From the NCBI GenBank assembly GCA_019096155.1, contig JAHCVI010000004.1, positions 3,658,001 to 3,722,000 on the forward strand: a stretch of 64,000 nucleotides of DNA, in the 5' to 3' direction. Below, in pieces: positions 32,402 through 43,681 of the stretch (positions are counted from its first letter, which is position 1; every line of letters starts with the position of its first letter). A program made the position numbers and the translations under genes. This stretch comes from Staphylotrichum longicolle (taxonomy: Eukaryota; Ascomycota; Sordariomycetes; Sordariales; Chaetomiaceae). Below the pieces are notes generated by a model. The model did no database searches. It saw only the letters and a program-made list of their open reading frames with translations, and was not told where the DNA came from.

Positions 32402-35236
32402 CTACTCCATGCGAGCACACCCCATCGCGGTCAACCGCTCGGCCACCGCTGGCATCTGTCCCTGTCCATGGCCATGACCGGATTCGTTCCTCCTCCCGTC
32501 GCCAGGCTCAGCTCGCTTCATGGCTTCGCCATTCCCCCCGCCAGCCCCAACAGCCATAGCGCCGGTGTCATCCCCATGACGAACGAGATTGTCACCCTTT
32601 GCGGTGGTGCTCAGTGCCCCCGCCGCCGAGAAGTGACTCGACGAAGAACGCGCCTTGAACCGCCTTGTGATATCCAGCGCCACAGCCGCTGCTCGTCGAC
32701 CCCAGCTCTGGGTATGACCCAAGCTCTCACTCGGATGTCGTGGAGGAGCAGTCGGCCGCATTGGATTGGCGTTGGCGTTGTCGTTGGGGTGAGTGGGTGT
32801 GGGGATGAGAAGGGGAGTGACTGAGATTTTCCCGATGGATGACATAGAGCCCACAACGCCGGTGGGGGTGTGTGAGGGCTCCTCGTAGGCGTCCCATCTG
32901 GGTTTGGTACCGAGCGTGCCATAGCTTTTGCGGGTTGGGAGCAAGCGGCCAGATCTGGTTCGAATGGAGCGGAACGGGCGCGGTGCGATGCGGGCGGTTT
33001 TGTTCAGCATTTCGATCGACGGGGAGGCCCGGCATCGTGGGGCTATTGCTGTCGTGGAGGTTGTGTCGGTGCTCTGGTGGGATTTGGAAATCTTCCTCAG
33101 TGTTGACCTCAACGAGAAACTGGGGTGTCTGGCGGGACCGGTCGCTGCGGGAGCTGCTAAGCTGTGTCTCTTGAAGATTTTCATCTTGGGTCTGCTGGGC
33201 TCACAGGATGTTTCACTGTGCCTTTTCACGCCTGACAGCTTCCGCAGACCGCTGAGGGACAGTGATCGCAATGCTTGGGATCCAAGCCTCCGACCCATTC
33301 CAGACGGCCTCCTTATGTATGGTCGCTGGTCAGAATCTCTGGATGAAGTTGGGCTTCTGTCACGGCAACAGGATAGGCTGTGTGTACCAGAAGATTGACC
33401 GAACGACTCAAAGACGTGAATCTTGTGTCTCACCGGCGACTCTGGTGTTTCGAACCTCCGTTCATCTGAGGAGCTCGTCATTGGGTACCCTTGAGAGGTA
33501 TTCGCTTTAGAGGCACGCATCGGTTTGTCTGGTGCGTCAAGCCGCATGCTGCGATAAGCCGCCAAGGTGATAGACGAAGAGCTTCGGCGTATCGAAGTGT
33601 GTGTGCTGGCAGTAATCGTTGTTGAAACCATGATAGGGAGACTGGGACTCGACTTCATGGGGCCCATGCCCTTGTGAGTTTTCCAGTGTTGCAGGTATGA
33701 AGGAGCAGAGAGCCTAGGTGGAGCTCTTTCCACACGAATCGAGTTCTTGCGAGTGCCCATGAGCGGTTCCGTATATCGCTGTGTTCTCCGAATTGGCGAC
33801 ACCCTTGATGGAGGACTGACGGTGTAAGGCTTGATCGATAGTGTTTTTGCGAGCAGCAGCGGGTCGGGCGAGGCAGGTCCTGGAGCTGTACCAGGAGCTT
33901 GGTTGACAAGACCTAGCGCACCAACTGATTCTTCTTTTCTGCGTTCGATCGTTTGAGAAAGCTCGTCGACCAGACTTTTTCTGAGAGCCCTTCCGTCTGC
34001 CTGTCGAATGGTGGAAGTGGTCAAACGCTGCCGAGGAGGAAGCCTATTCCAGAGGCCTGGAAGCGTGGCCGATGTAGCAGTCACTTCAACGTCACCCGGG
34101 TTACCACCCTTCTCGTTTAAGCGAGGGTGTCTCCAGAGGTGTGGCTTTCCAAAGGTTGCGGCGGTGTCTGTCCCCGTGTGCTGAGGCTGGCTCCGGTTCG
34201 GTGTGTTTGGGAGGGACACACTTGTCACTTTGGTGGCTCCCGAGTCCTTCTCAAAGGCTTTCCGCAGATCCGCAACGCTGAGATTCTTGTGCTGAAATGC
34301 TTTTCGCCAAGGTGAGTTCAGAAACTGCTGACAGTTGTTGTTTTCCGAGCGCTTCTCAACGTCCTTCTGGACCTGGTGGGGGCACTGCGTGCCAGGAGGA
34401 CAAGCCCTTAGGCAATTCCAGGAGTTTGTGTCGACCGTTTGGGAAGCCCGGAGTGCCAACGCGGATTGCCCTGACTGCAAGGGCATCGGTTTTGTGGAGT
34501 GGATGGTCGTCTCGGTGACAACAGGAGCTGCGACGGTGCCGTCCCCTATGTGTGTCAGTGACGACAAGACGAGTAGGAGAAGTGACTCACCAGAGAGCTG
34601 TTCAAACATCTTCCTTCTTTCGGCAACTCCCGCCAAAAGGCTGAACCCCCCACCGCACTTCAACACATGCGACGGTTCGGTGTTGTTTTCAGTCCGGCCC
34701 GTGTCATCGAAGATGCGGCCTGGAAGAGCCTTTTTCGAAGACGCCTAATCCTCGCTGGTGTCCGCGTGGCCATCCAGTCCACGGCTTCTTTCAAGCTCAA
34801 TATTCTTTTTGCCTATCTTGCGTTCAAGGACCCGAGTTGCGGTAAACGTGGCTCTGCTGCCGATTGGATTCCTGGACGGGTTGGTGAGTGATCTGGACGC
34901 AATACCCGCCGTAACGGTTTGGTGACTTGTTGTCGAGCAACTAAGAGCGTCCAACGTCTCAAATCTCGACACCAGGGCGGCCAGGCTCGGCAAGCCATCT
35001 CTTTTCACTAGTTCAGAGTGGCTTGTGACAGTAACGTGCTGCGCGAGGGCGTCGTCTTGTCGCTCCTCAACATCGGGAGCCCATTCAACGGTGCCGCTGT
35101 GCTTGGAGGGCGAGCTTGGAAGGCTGTCGCAACTTGAGGCGTTGGAAGGCCGGTTCTTGCGTGCAATGCGCAGCGGTTCTGGCTTGAGTTTCGAGTCGGA
35201 AAAGTCACGGGAAGACTGGTTATCAGGACACTCCAT
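32402..35236 (-). CDS. Long Ser/Arg-rich protein of unknown function with in-frame TAG
   Basis: ATG 35236 opens a frame to TAG at 34745-34747 (codon 164). The same frame continues without further stops to 32402. The text on both sides of the TAG looks like one protein: upstream LPSLAALVSRFETLDALS, downstream KALPGRIFDDTGRTENN and CGGGFSLLAGVAERRKMFEQ. A 45-bp intron (34546-34590, GTGAGT...CATAG) is likely shortly after, though skipping it also keeps the frame. The rest is disordered and rich in Ser, Arg, Pro and Thr (about 930 residues in all) with basic clusters; no catalytic domain was found. If the TAG is real, the product is a 163-residue fragment or the gene is broken. A single-base error or stop readthrough are alternatives. 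Confidence 0.55.
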
Positions 35237-35962
35237 GTTGTGCGGGAACCAGTTGCCGAATTTCGTTGGGCTTCAGCGGCGAAGAGCGAATAGTGGTTGG
35301 GGACAAGGCATACCGGAATAACGTACAACTATCAGAAAGGAGTTCAGTGGTCGCAAACAGGATGAATGCAAGGTCAGAGATGGAGCCTAAGACGAGGCCG
35401 AGGGGAGATGGACGGGGCCAGGTCAACCCGCAAGTTCCAACTCCGAAGGAAGGAGCATCAAGAACCGTCAGAGACTGCCCGCCGCCAGATGGGAGAAACT
35501 CAGAAGCGCACAATGGGCAGGAGCGGGCAAAGGAACCATCCCGTCATTCCGCACTGTTCAGACGCATGCAAGTGGACTGGAGTTTGCTTCAAGATACCAG
35601 GCTGCAACAACCCAAGGGAACGCTGCATGTTGTTTTCTGTGATGACGATCACCCAACGCGCTGACACCGTTCTGAATGATTTAGATCCGAAACCGAAGTT
35701 CGTCAATATGCGACCAAGCTCAAGGAACCTAGAGAACTACAACCGCCAAACGCGGCGAGTCAAAGAAATACTGACGAGCAGAAGAACGGGAACCTGATGC
35801 ACTCCAGAAAATGTTCCAAGAAAACCAGCCTCGACGCAATCTGAATCGTCTGCAATGTTGCAGCTCCTGCCGACCTGCCCCCATGTGCCTTGTTCCACCG
35901 GATGCGCGCTCAGCCTAAACCACCTCGGTCTCCGCCACGGCGCACTCGAACAGCAGCTCTCC
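35237..35962. other. Intergenic region
   Basis: No supported gene; holds the upstream region of the Ser-rich gene and the 3' flank of the pheromone-receptor gene. Confidence 0.4.
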
Positions 35963-37326
35963 CTAAGAGCTACCCGTCGGCAAACGCTCCCTCCGCCTCT
36001 CAATCCCGTAATCCACCCGCACGCCGCGCTCCAGATCTCCGCCAGCCACGTCCCGATCCATGGTTTCATCATCATCATCCCCATGATCCGCATGCACCGC
36101 CCTCGCCTTCTCCGACACCACCGACCCCTCGCTCGCCGCAGCAATATGCGTCGACACGGCTCCCTGCCCGGAACCCCTGTGCACACCCGCATCCCGCCGC
36201 TCATTGCTCCGCACACTCATCAGCAGCGGGCGCTTTGCCGCGCTGGTGCCGCTGGCGTTGGTAACAGCCGTGACGCCCGACATGCCCGAGCGCGAGACAC
36301 CCGTGCTGTTGGTCGAGTCGATGCCAGCGCCAGTCATACCGGCGCCGACGCCAGAGCCGAACCAGGCCGGGTTGGCGAGGCGCTGGGCGACGAGGGTGCC
36401 CAGCGGGAGGACGATGACGACGGAGGTCTGCGTGAGGCTGGCGGATTCGAAGTTGTCCCAGTTGGCGAACTCCATGCCGGCGAAGATGACTGCACGAGGA
36501 AGTTAGTGGTTGATGGTTTGGTGCAACGGTGAAGGAAAGACAGACCTGGAACGAACATGAGCACGCCATTGGTGATCACCAACACATCCATCGCCTTGAG
36601 CCCCTTGAGACTCGGCAAGATGCTCCGGTTCGTCCACATGTGCATGACGAGCCGCACATTAAACAGGAAACAAAACCAGCAGATCGACGCGGTAATCAGC
36701 GCCAGATACGTCTGCCTCGCCCACAGCCACAGCCGGTTCCGGTCCGCCCCGATGATCGCCCGCGTCTGCACGATGGTCGTCAGCATGTTGAACGCGACCG
36801 TCGTCAGCACCAAGCCGACCGACACGAGCGTCGCGGGCAGCTTGTACAGCGTCGGCCAGAGTCGCAGCATCGACCACGCCTGCACGAACAGCGCGGCGAG
36901 GATGAGCACGGTGACGGGGGTGCTGAGCGCGGTGGCGGCGGCGCTGACGTTGAAGGCCGACGGCTCGACGTAGCGGACGCTGCCGGAGGCGAGGACGAAG
37001 AAGTTGAGAAAGCTGGACGTGAAAAAGACGGCGAGCAGGACCATGCGGATTGTGTTGAGGACCAGCGCGGCGAGGTTGATGAGGGTGGGCAGCCGCCGGA
37101 AGCGGACCCGCGGAGTCATGGCGAGCATGATGGCCAGCATGATGAAGCAGGCGCCAATTTGGGTGCCGTAGAGGATGGAGAGGGAAGTGGCGTTGAGGTA
37201 GCGGGTGGTGATGGCGCTTGTGCTGAACGGGATGGTTGCCGCGCCGTTAGGGGCGAGGATGTAGGAGGTCTGGTTGGTCGGGTTGAAGGGGACGCCCGGA
37301 GGCGGGGTGAGGTCGACAGTGACCAT
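35963..37326 (-). CDS. STE2: Ste2-type alpha-pheromone receptor (class D GPCR)
   Basis: ATG 37326; exons 37326-36546 and 36489-35963 with a 56-bp intron; 435 residues. The N-terminal ectodomain (FNPTNQTSYILAPNG) is followed by seven hydrophobic segments: YGTQIGACFIMLAIMLAM, the AALVLNTIRMVLLAVFF pair, a third to fifth in the middle, and the last with QTSVVIVLPLGTLVAQRLA, the TM6/TM7 signature of Ste2/PRE-2. The cytoplasmic tail is Ser/Thr-rich. It sits in the plasma membrane and couples peptide pheromone to a heterotrimeric G protein and the mating MAP-kinase path. An alternative upstream extension to about 37419 has no ATG. Confidence 0.9.
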
Positions 37327-39559
37327 CTTGATGGCAAAGTCAGAGAGGGATGGAGGGTTTGAAAGTGAATCTGATGAAGTGCTCCCGAGAGCTGTGAAGT
37401 GGTGTTGTTGACTTGGCAAGTGCTGAAGCTTCGGTCACTGAGAAGACGGGTGTTAAAGTCAGTTATATGCTCTGACGTCTCGATAAGGAGACCATGGCCA
37501 TGTTTTGGAAGCTGCGGTGAGAGATGATAGTCTCGCGGTCTGGAAATTGAGCTGATGAGGCATCGGCTCCGCGAATCGACCCCTATTCTGGCTCTCAAAG
37601 AGCAATCCCAACGTCAAGACGGCCATGCCTCCCCCCACTCAGCTTACTTTTGGGCGGCCGCGGTCAAAGAATGCCACGGTCCATGAGACGTAGCATATTT
37701 GCAAGGGACAATGACATGAGGTGAGATGTGCGCCATTCAGGTGCGCTTAAGCGCGTTCCGCAATAGTCACTTCTCTTACGATTGTTTGTTGCCGCGCTGT
37801 TAGTATTGTTCTTAAGACAGCCCCACAATTGTCTGCGTCGCCGATCGAGACGCAACTGATAAGTCGCGGGGACATGTTTGAATGACGGGTACATTTTTAA
37901 TTCCTTGCCAAGGGGTAAAGGAGAGGAAGTCGTTTTGGGAGCTCGAAGTCGTGCAACCACCGTGACCCGAGGCAAGTTCCGTCTCGACGCTTGCCGATAG
38001 GCTTGAAGCCTTCAACAAAGCCTTCCGAGTGTCACTTTTTTCCTTGCCGTCGGCGTCAAGGCTGAGCACCGTACCATTTGAGCTTACTGGAATTCGTGAA
38101 GCTTCATTTGCGCAGAGTGATACATGTCATCAGAGCTCTTGTCGAGAGCTTGGCTCCCTTTCCAACCATGTGCCAGCCCAGGTTCTGTGATTCAGTATCC
38201 CCATGGATACTTCCTTTTCTGGGCTGGTACTTCTCCTGCTCGTGCATGGTGTTGCACAAAGTTCCGGGACCAAGGCACGTTTTAAGCCTGTCGTCTGTCC
38301 ACCACTCGGATCTCCGAATCGTGCGACAGACGGTGTGGGGGTTTCTCAGGTCAGGCAGACTGAGATAGATCCCTCAACTTGATCTTGATCTCGCCCGCGA
38401 TGCTGCAAGAGCTTCATCGATGCTCCCGGCAGTAGCGCCTGTGCCAATCCTGCAGCATGCGTCGCCAACTGTCCAGTGAAGATGCTCGAGGGTTGGAGCA
38501 TATGGCCCGCAGCGAACCGTGAGAGGTCGTAGCCGCGCAAATGCCGGTGCTCAACACGGCCGGCGGTCTACCACCAATCGGCGTCCCTGCCACAGCCGGC
38601 GGAGATCAGCGGCTGCAGCAGTCTGTGGCTTGCGGAAGGTGACAAGCAACACACCCGGACAGGGCTTGGACCGGCCACGTTGTTGCAGACCAATTTCTGC
38701 CTCGATGCTGGTTCCGAGACACGGGACTTGGCAGAGATGAGAGACGTGACTGGGCCTGGTCAGCGAGAGAAAGAACTCATCGAATGATGACCCGTCGGTG
38801 TGACAGTGGATGCGCTCGCGCAGGTAGAGCGCATGCAAGGATGCGTGGGGTTCGTTCCACCTCCGACACGCCATCCTGCGCAGAATCCGGGGCAGTGGTT
38901 ACGACTGAATCGGGAAGACGAGAGTCAAACGACCCCAGACTAAGTATGGAGGGCAAGCTGAGGTAGCAATCAGCTGGGATTGCTGCGATGATCTTGAGTT
39001 CAAAACCAACCTTTGCTTAAGGTGAGTAGCTTTGGCAACAGATGATATGAGCGGAAGTTCAAACGACCCAGTGAATGAGGTTGGGGCGCGATGGGGAGTC
39101 AGAATGGAAACTGGAAGGTGGGAAAGAAGGAACTCCACAGTTCACTGCCTTGGAAATTGCGCGATGCACTCAGCTGTGCGGGGCCTTGGCCTGCTCCTCC
39201 CTCAACCACAGTACATGAGAATTCCAACGAGGCGACCCCACGAACCCAAAATTACCAGGTGCCATTGGCTGTGGCCGAAAGTGGTGGATTTTGGAAGAAA
39301 CACAACCACAACGGCCTCGTCTGAGGTATCAGCGAAATGGCTCGCGTGGTGCGTGCCCCCCTTCACACAACGCCCCCTTCACACTTCACAGAAGGGCCGC
39401 TTCACACCGTCAGACTCAAGGTTTAGGGGTCATATTCACATCGACTTCATTCCCTTCCCATGCACCATGCGGCTGCTCACTAGCGCGTGGCTTCATTACA
39501 GCTAACAGGGTCCCTCAATGTGAGAACAGGCGGTCGGTCAATTGACCTCAACGGCCAGC
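37327..39559. other. Gene-poor 2.2-kb divergent region upstream of STE2 and the nitrilase
   Basis: No coding region could be supported. The nitrilase-like frame is already homologous from about 39527 (AVGQLTSTAS), with a splice acceptor at 39525-39526 (AACAG), so a short first exon of that gene should lie just upstream. A minus-strand frame at 38551-38874 has a helical look but no recognised motif. Confidence 0.4.
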
Positions 39560-40642
39560 ATGGCCCACAACCTGGCCCAGTGCCAGCTCCTCGTCAGGAA
39601 AGCAGTCCAAGCAGGCGCGAAGGTCAGTCCCTCGTCCATTTCCACATTTCCTCTCATTTTCCCTGACACCACTGTGAGTCCACCCCCAGGCCCTCTTCCT
39701 CCCCGAAGCAAGCGATTACATCGCCAGCTCCGGCGAAGAGACCGTTAAACTCGTCAAGCCTGTTCACGAGAGCGAGTTTGTCCTCGGCCTGCGCGAAGAG
39801 GCACGCCGCGAGAGGCTGCCCATCCACGTCGGCGTCCACGAACCCGGCATCGATGCCACTAAAGTCAAGAACACTGTCCTGTGGATCGACGAGCAGGGAC
39901 AAATTGCTCAGAGATACCAGAAGATCCACTTGTTTGATGTGGATATCAAGGGAGGGCCCGTGTTGAAGGAGAGCAAGTGAGCAACCGACGTGCCATCGTC
40001 AAAGGTCGCAGGGGCTGACTGGAACTGCAGCTCGGTTGAAAGGGGTATGAAGATAAAGCCTCCCTTTGACACGCCACTTGGGAAGGTCGGGTCGACAATA
40101 TGCTTTGATGTGAGTCACGTTTTACCCGGTCAGTCTCTGCGTTAGCTGACAGCTTCCAGCTCCGCTTCCCCGAGATCAGTCTTGCCTTGAGACGCCGCGG
40201 GGCCGACATCATCACCTTCCCGTCTGCATTTACTGTCCCGACGGGCAAGGCCCACTGGGAGGTACTGCTGAGGGCACGCGCGATTGAGACGCAGTCATAT
40301 GTGATTGCTGCTGCACAGGTAAGATGCCAAACCCTGCTGTGTCTATTGTCCGGTGTGGTTGCTAAAGACGGTGGCACGTCCCAGGCCGGAAGGCACAACG
40401 AGAAGCGGGTGAGCTACGGCCACAGCATGATTATCGACCCGTGGGGTACCGTGTTGGCCGAGCTCGGAGACACGAGCGATGAGCCTGAAATAGCCACTGC
40501 TGAGATTGACCATGCCTTGTTGCACAAGGTGAGGACGGAGGTGCCGCTCCGGAGACGGACGTAAGTCACGAAAAACTCAGCCCCATCCACGATGTCTTCG
40601 ACGCCCTAACGTATTCCTAGGGACGTGTATCCTGAGATTTAG
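39560..40642 (+). CDS. Nitrilase-superfamily amidohydrolase (Nit1/Nit2-like)
   Basis: Six exons from the first in-frame ATG: 39560-39622, 39690-39976, 40031-40109, 40160-40318, 40385-40560 and 40621-40642; 261 residues. All phases agree. The C-N hydrolase triad is visible: Glu in LFLPEASDY, Lys in YQKIHLFD and Cys in STICFDLRFPE. Other landmarks are PSAFTVPTGKAHWEVLLRAR and SMIIDPWGTVLAE. The pattern is that of Nit1/Nit2-type omega-amidases and deaminated-glutathione amidases (metabolite repair, cytosol or mitochondria). The true N-terminus probably includes the AVGQLTSTAS strand just upstream (from 39527), joined to an unseen short exon. Confidence 0.85.
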
Positions 40643-40961
40643 ATGCCGCCTATTTACCAAATCAGTTGTTTTGCCCTGGCTTCAGATTTTCAACCCATTC
40701 ATTGAGTTCTTGGCCATATGCTTGGTGAACCGTTTGTCCTTTGAGACGCCTCCCTTGCACTCCTCTCCTCTACTCTGCGGATAACCGGCTTCCAAGCGAC
40801 CGCCTAGCCTGTCCATTCCTCTTCGAGCTCTCCGTCTGAACACAATGAGGGTTCAGATCCTGCATAGATTGAGCCAGAGAGAGCTCCACTCTTCGCCGCA
40901 CCCGCTTACGCCGACGACTCTCATGTGCGGTTGTCCACCTTGTCTCCACATCAACCTTCAA
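40643..40961. other. Short intergenic stretch before tRNA-Leu
   Basis: No gene recognised. It separates the nitrilase 3' end from the tRNA. Confidence 0.4.
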
Positions 40962-41072
40962 GGCAACTTGGCCGAGTGGTCTAAGGCGACGCACTCAAGG
41001 ATTATCCTTCCCCCGAAAAGGGGCTGCATTGCGTTCTCGCAAGAGGCGTGAGTTCGAATCTCACAGTTGTCA
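40962..41072 (+). tRNA. tRNA-Leu(CAA) with intron
   Basis: The acceptor stem GGCAACT pairs with AGTTGTC (one G-U). The D-arm GGCCGAGTGGTCTAAGGC is typical of fungal tRNA-Leu. Anticodon CAA is followed by a canonical intron of about 28 nt (with a CCCC...GGGG hairpin), then the 3' anticodon stem TGCGT, a long type II variable arm and the T-arm GTTCGAATC. Discriminator A at 41072. Confidence 0.9.
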
Positions 41073-41957
41073 ACCATCAACTCCTCTCAAGGCGTTTCTC
41101 TTTTGTTTTTTTGCGAATCGAGGGCCTAAGGTTTCTTTTCCACATTCCCTCTCAGTTGCCCGGTCTCGGCGAGCATGGATCTTGGTGTAACCGGCATGTT
41201 CCCCTTGAACCACCAACCACCCTCCACTCCACCGCAACTTACAGCCATGAAGATCGACCATCGACGCAAGGCTGGCGCTATCTCTCTCGGGTTCTCTCCT
41301 CCATTTTTGCGCGCCACCTTGATTTCCATATGACTTCCCCGCAGGAGCCCCGTAACCCCAGCTCCCGTCTTCCTGGCCCGAGGTTCGGGATAAATTGGCA
41401 TACATTAAAGCTGCCTGCCCCTCCGGGATGCTATTTATCCCTTTCCGGGTAAGGAACCAAGATTTCCAATCACAGAGCAGCTTGGCTGTCCCCGACCAAG
41501 TGTAAAAAGTCACCTTGTCCGAAACAGGCAACGGAGCTCTGCTGTCACAAGCTCACTCTGCCATCTCCAATTCCTCCTGTCCGCCTCAGGACCTTGGCTT
41601 AGACCCGGTATATGAACACGTGAACCGACCAATGCGGTTGCTCGCAGTGTTGCGTCCGGCCTTCTGGAAGCCTTCCATGACCCTAAATCGGCTGGCTAAT
41701 ATTGCGGCTCTTATACTCCTGCCATTTACACGGTTCCCGGTGTTCATTGTTCATTCACTACAAGCGCACCGCTCGGAATGGCTTCGTGTATTGCCTTTGG
41801 AAATAGTTCCACTTATTCCACTTGGTTGAGCCTGTCTGAAGGGTTAGCGGAAGACTTGACAATGATAAGAACAAAGGCGTGTCCCTGAACTCTCCGATAC
41901 CGTCACACCGTTCAAAGTCACCAACCTGAAGCGCCAATCCCTCCGTAAACCGCAAAC
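41073..41957. other. Intergenic / upstream region of the esterase gene
   Basis: About 0.9 kb with no supported gene; the last part is the leader of the secreted esterase gene. Confidence 0.4.
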
Positions 41958-42779
41958 ATGCACATGCCAAGCATCCTCTCCGCCCTGAGCCTGGCCAGTC
42001 TGGCCCTGGCCGGCCCCGTGCAGGTCGCCGAGCGTCAGGCCCAGAAGCTCAAGATCAGTGCGTCCCCTGTTACCCCTGAGCTCCCCTCGTGCTAACACAG
42101 CCAGTGCCCCTCGGCGACAGCATCACCGAGATCACCTGCTGGCGCGCGCTCGTGTGGGACCAGCTGCAGGCGGCCGGGCTCGCGGACAAGGTGCAGTACG
42201 TTGGGTCGCAGAACAGCAACCCGCAAAACTGCAAGCCAACTACGGCCAACTGGGACCAGCATCACGAGGGCCACTCGGGCTGGCTGGCCGTCGACATTGC
42301 CAACAACTACCTGACCAACTGGCTCAAGAGCACGCCCGCCGACATTGTCATGTTCATGCTCGGCACCAACGACGTGTTCCGCGGCAAGAGCACCAACGAC
42401 ATCATCGCCGCCTACACCAAGATGGTCAACATCATGCGCGCGGCCAACCCCAAGACCAAGATCATTGTGCGGCCTCTCTCTCCTTTTCGGCTCACAAAGC
42501 CTCACATTGCCATCCGCTAACCAAGCGCAGGTCGACCTCGTCATCCCGCTCTCCCTCGGCTCCAACTCCAACATCCAGGCCCTCAACGCGCGCATCCCCG
42601 AGTGGGCCAAGGGCCTCAACTCGACCGAGTCGCCCATCGTCATCGCCGACTGCTACACCGGCTACTCGACGTCCATGCTGCGCGACGGCGTGCATCCCAA
42701 CCTCGACGGCGACAAGCTGATCGCGTCGCGCGTCGGGCCGCTGCTCCTCGACTACGTTAAGCAGTCGCTGGCGAAGTAA
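41958..42779 (+). CDS. Secreted SGNH/GDSL esterase, CE3 acetyl xylan esterase type
   Basis: ATG 41958; exons 41958-42057, 42105-42466 and 42531-42779; 236 residues. The signal peptide (SILSALSLASLALAGPV) precedes block I MPLGDSITE (assembled over the first splice, with the nucleophile Ser), block III GTND and the block V DGVHPN with catalytic Asp and His. Block order and small size fit carbohydrate esterase family 3, which removes acetyl groups from xylan. No CBM is attached. With the GH7 enzyme it fits a plant-cell-wall-degrading lifestyle. Confidence 0.82.
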
Positions 42780-43163
42780 GGGCGAGGCAGTAGAGCTGGT
42801 GATCGACCAACCTAAGTAGGTTAGCATGTGCCAGCAATACATGGAGGGCAAGACAAAACCGAGCAGGAATCGATGTACATAAGACAGCCTCAGGTACTTC
42901 AAACAAGACAAGATCTTTTCAAAACCCTGAATAACATGAAGGCCTCTGGGTTCAAAACGGGGCCCAGTCGAATGCTCCTTCCTGGTCGATTCACAAGTGA
43001 ATCAAAACCAGGTTCCACCTTCTGCACAAGAACCTGCTCCTGCCCTCTCGGCAAGCACAACCATCAGGAATGATGCACTGGCTCCAAAACACAACTCAAG
43101 ACCCAAACGAGAAAGATCCAGCACAAGAATAATGATTTAGAAGGAAATTCGGCAAAAAGAATC
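42780..43163. other. Intergenic region
   Basis: No gene recognised between the esterase 3' end and tRNA-Glu. Confidence 0.4.
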
Positions 43164-43234
43164 TCCGGTACGGGGAATCGAACCCCGAGCTTCGCGGTGA
43201 AAACGCGATATGTTAACCGTTACACTATACCGGA
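43164..43234 (-). tRNA. tRNA-Glu(UUC)
   Basis: On the minus strand, the acceptor TCCGGTA pairs with TACCGGA. The anticodon loop TTTTCAC gives anticodon TTC. The T-arm is GGGGTTCGATTCCCC. Seventy-one nucleotides without intron. Confidence 0.92.
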
Positions 43235-43681
43235 TTTAGCCCCGTTCAGCCACACTGTGGCGTGCGATTGGGTGGAGGAAGGTGCGATTCCAAAACCTAA
43301 GGAGGAAGGAACGACCGATTTGCTTAACGGGGAAGTCACGACTGTCTCCATTCACGACCCATGGTGCCTTCCCAACTTGACAAGACAATCTCGGCTTCAG
43401 CCCATAATTTCAAACCACTTTTTCTGTAGAAGAACATTTGCTCTGTGGAGACACCTGCCAGGTAGGTGCCTCTTTAAACCTTCAAATTGGGCTGCCGAGA
43501 GCAAAATGTATGATCCGGATGCAGCTAGCGTACCGAACGCATCGAGGCTCAGTCCTGGTCCTGAGTGTCTCTGGGCGAATCGATTCCAAGGCTTTCTGGC
43601 AGGAGCCTTGCCCAATCCCCAAACGAACTCTGAAATGACGCATCAACACCACCCTTCAAACCAATACCCAAGCCAACGACA
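43235..43681. other. Upstream region of the HET-domain gene
   Basis: No gene; promoter and leader of the HET-domain gene, next to tRNA-Glu. Confidence 0.4.

Noticed and set aside
36529..37362. 277-residue forward frame rich in Arg/Asp/Gln
   Set aside because: Antisense of the seven-transmembrane Ste2 gene; composition is what reverse reading of hydrophobic codons gives.
38551..38874. Minus-strand frame with a helical-looking segment
   Set aside because: No ATG, splice partner or recognised family; evidence too weak to call a gene.
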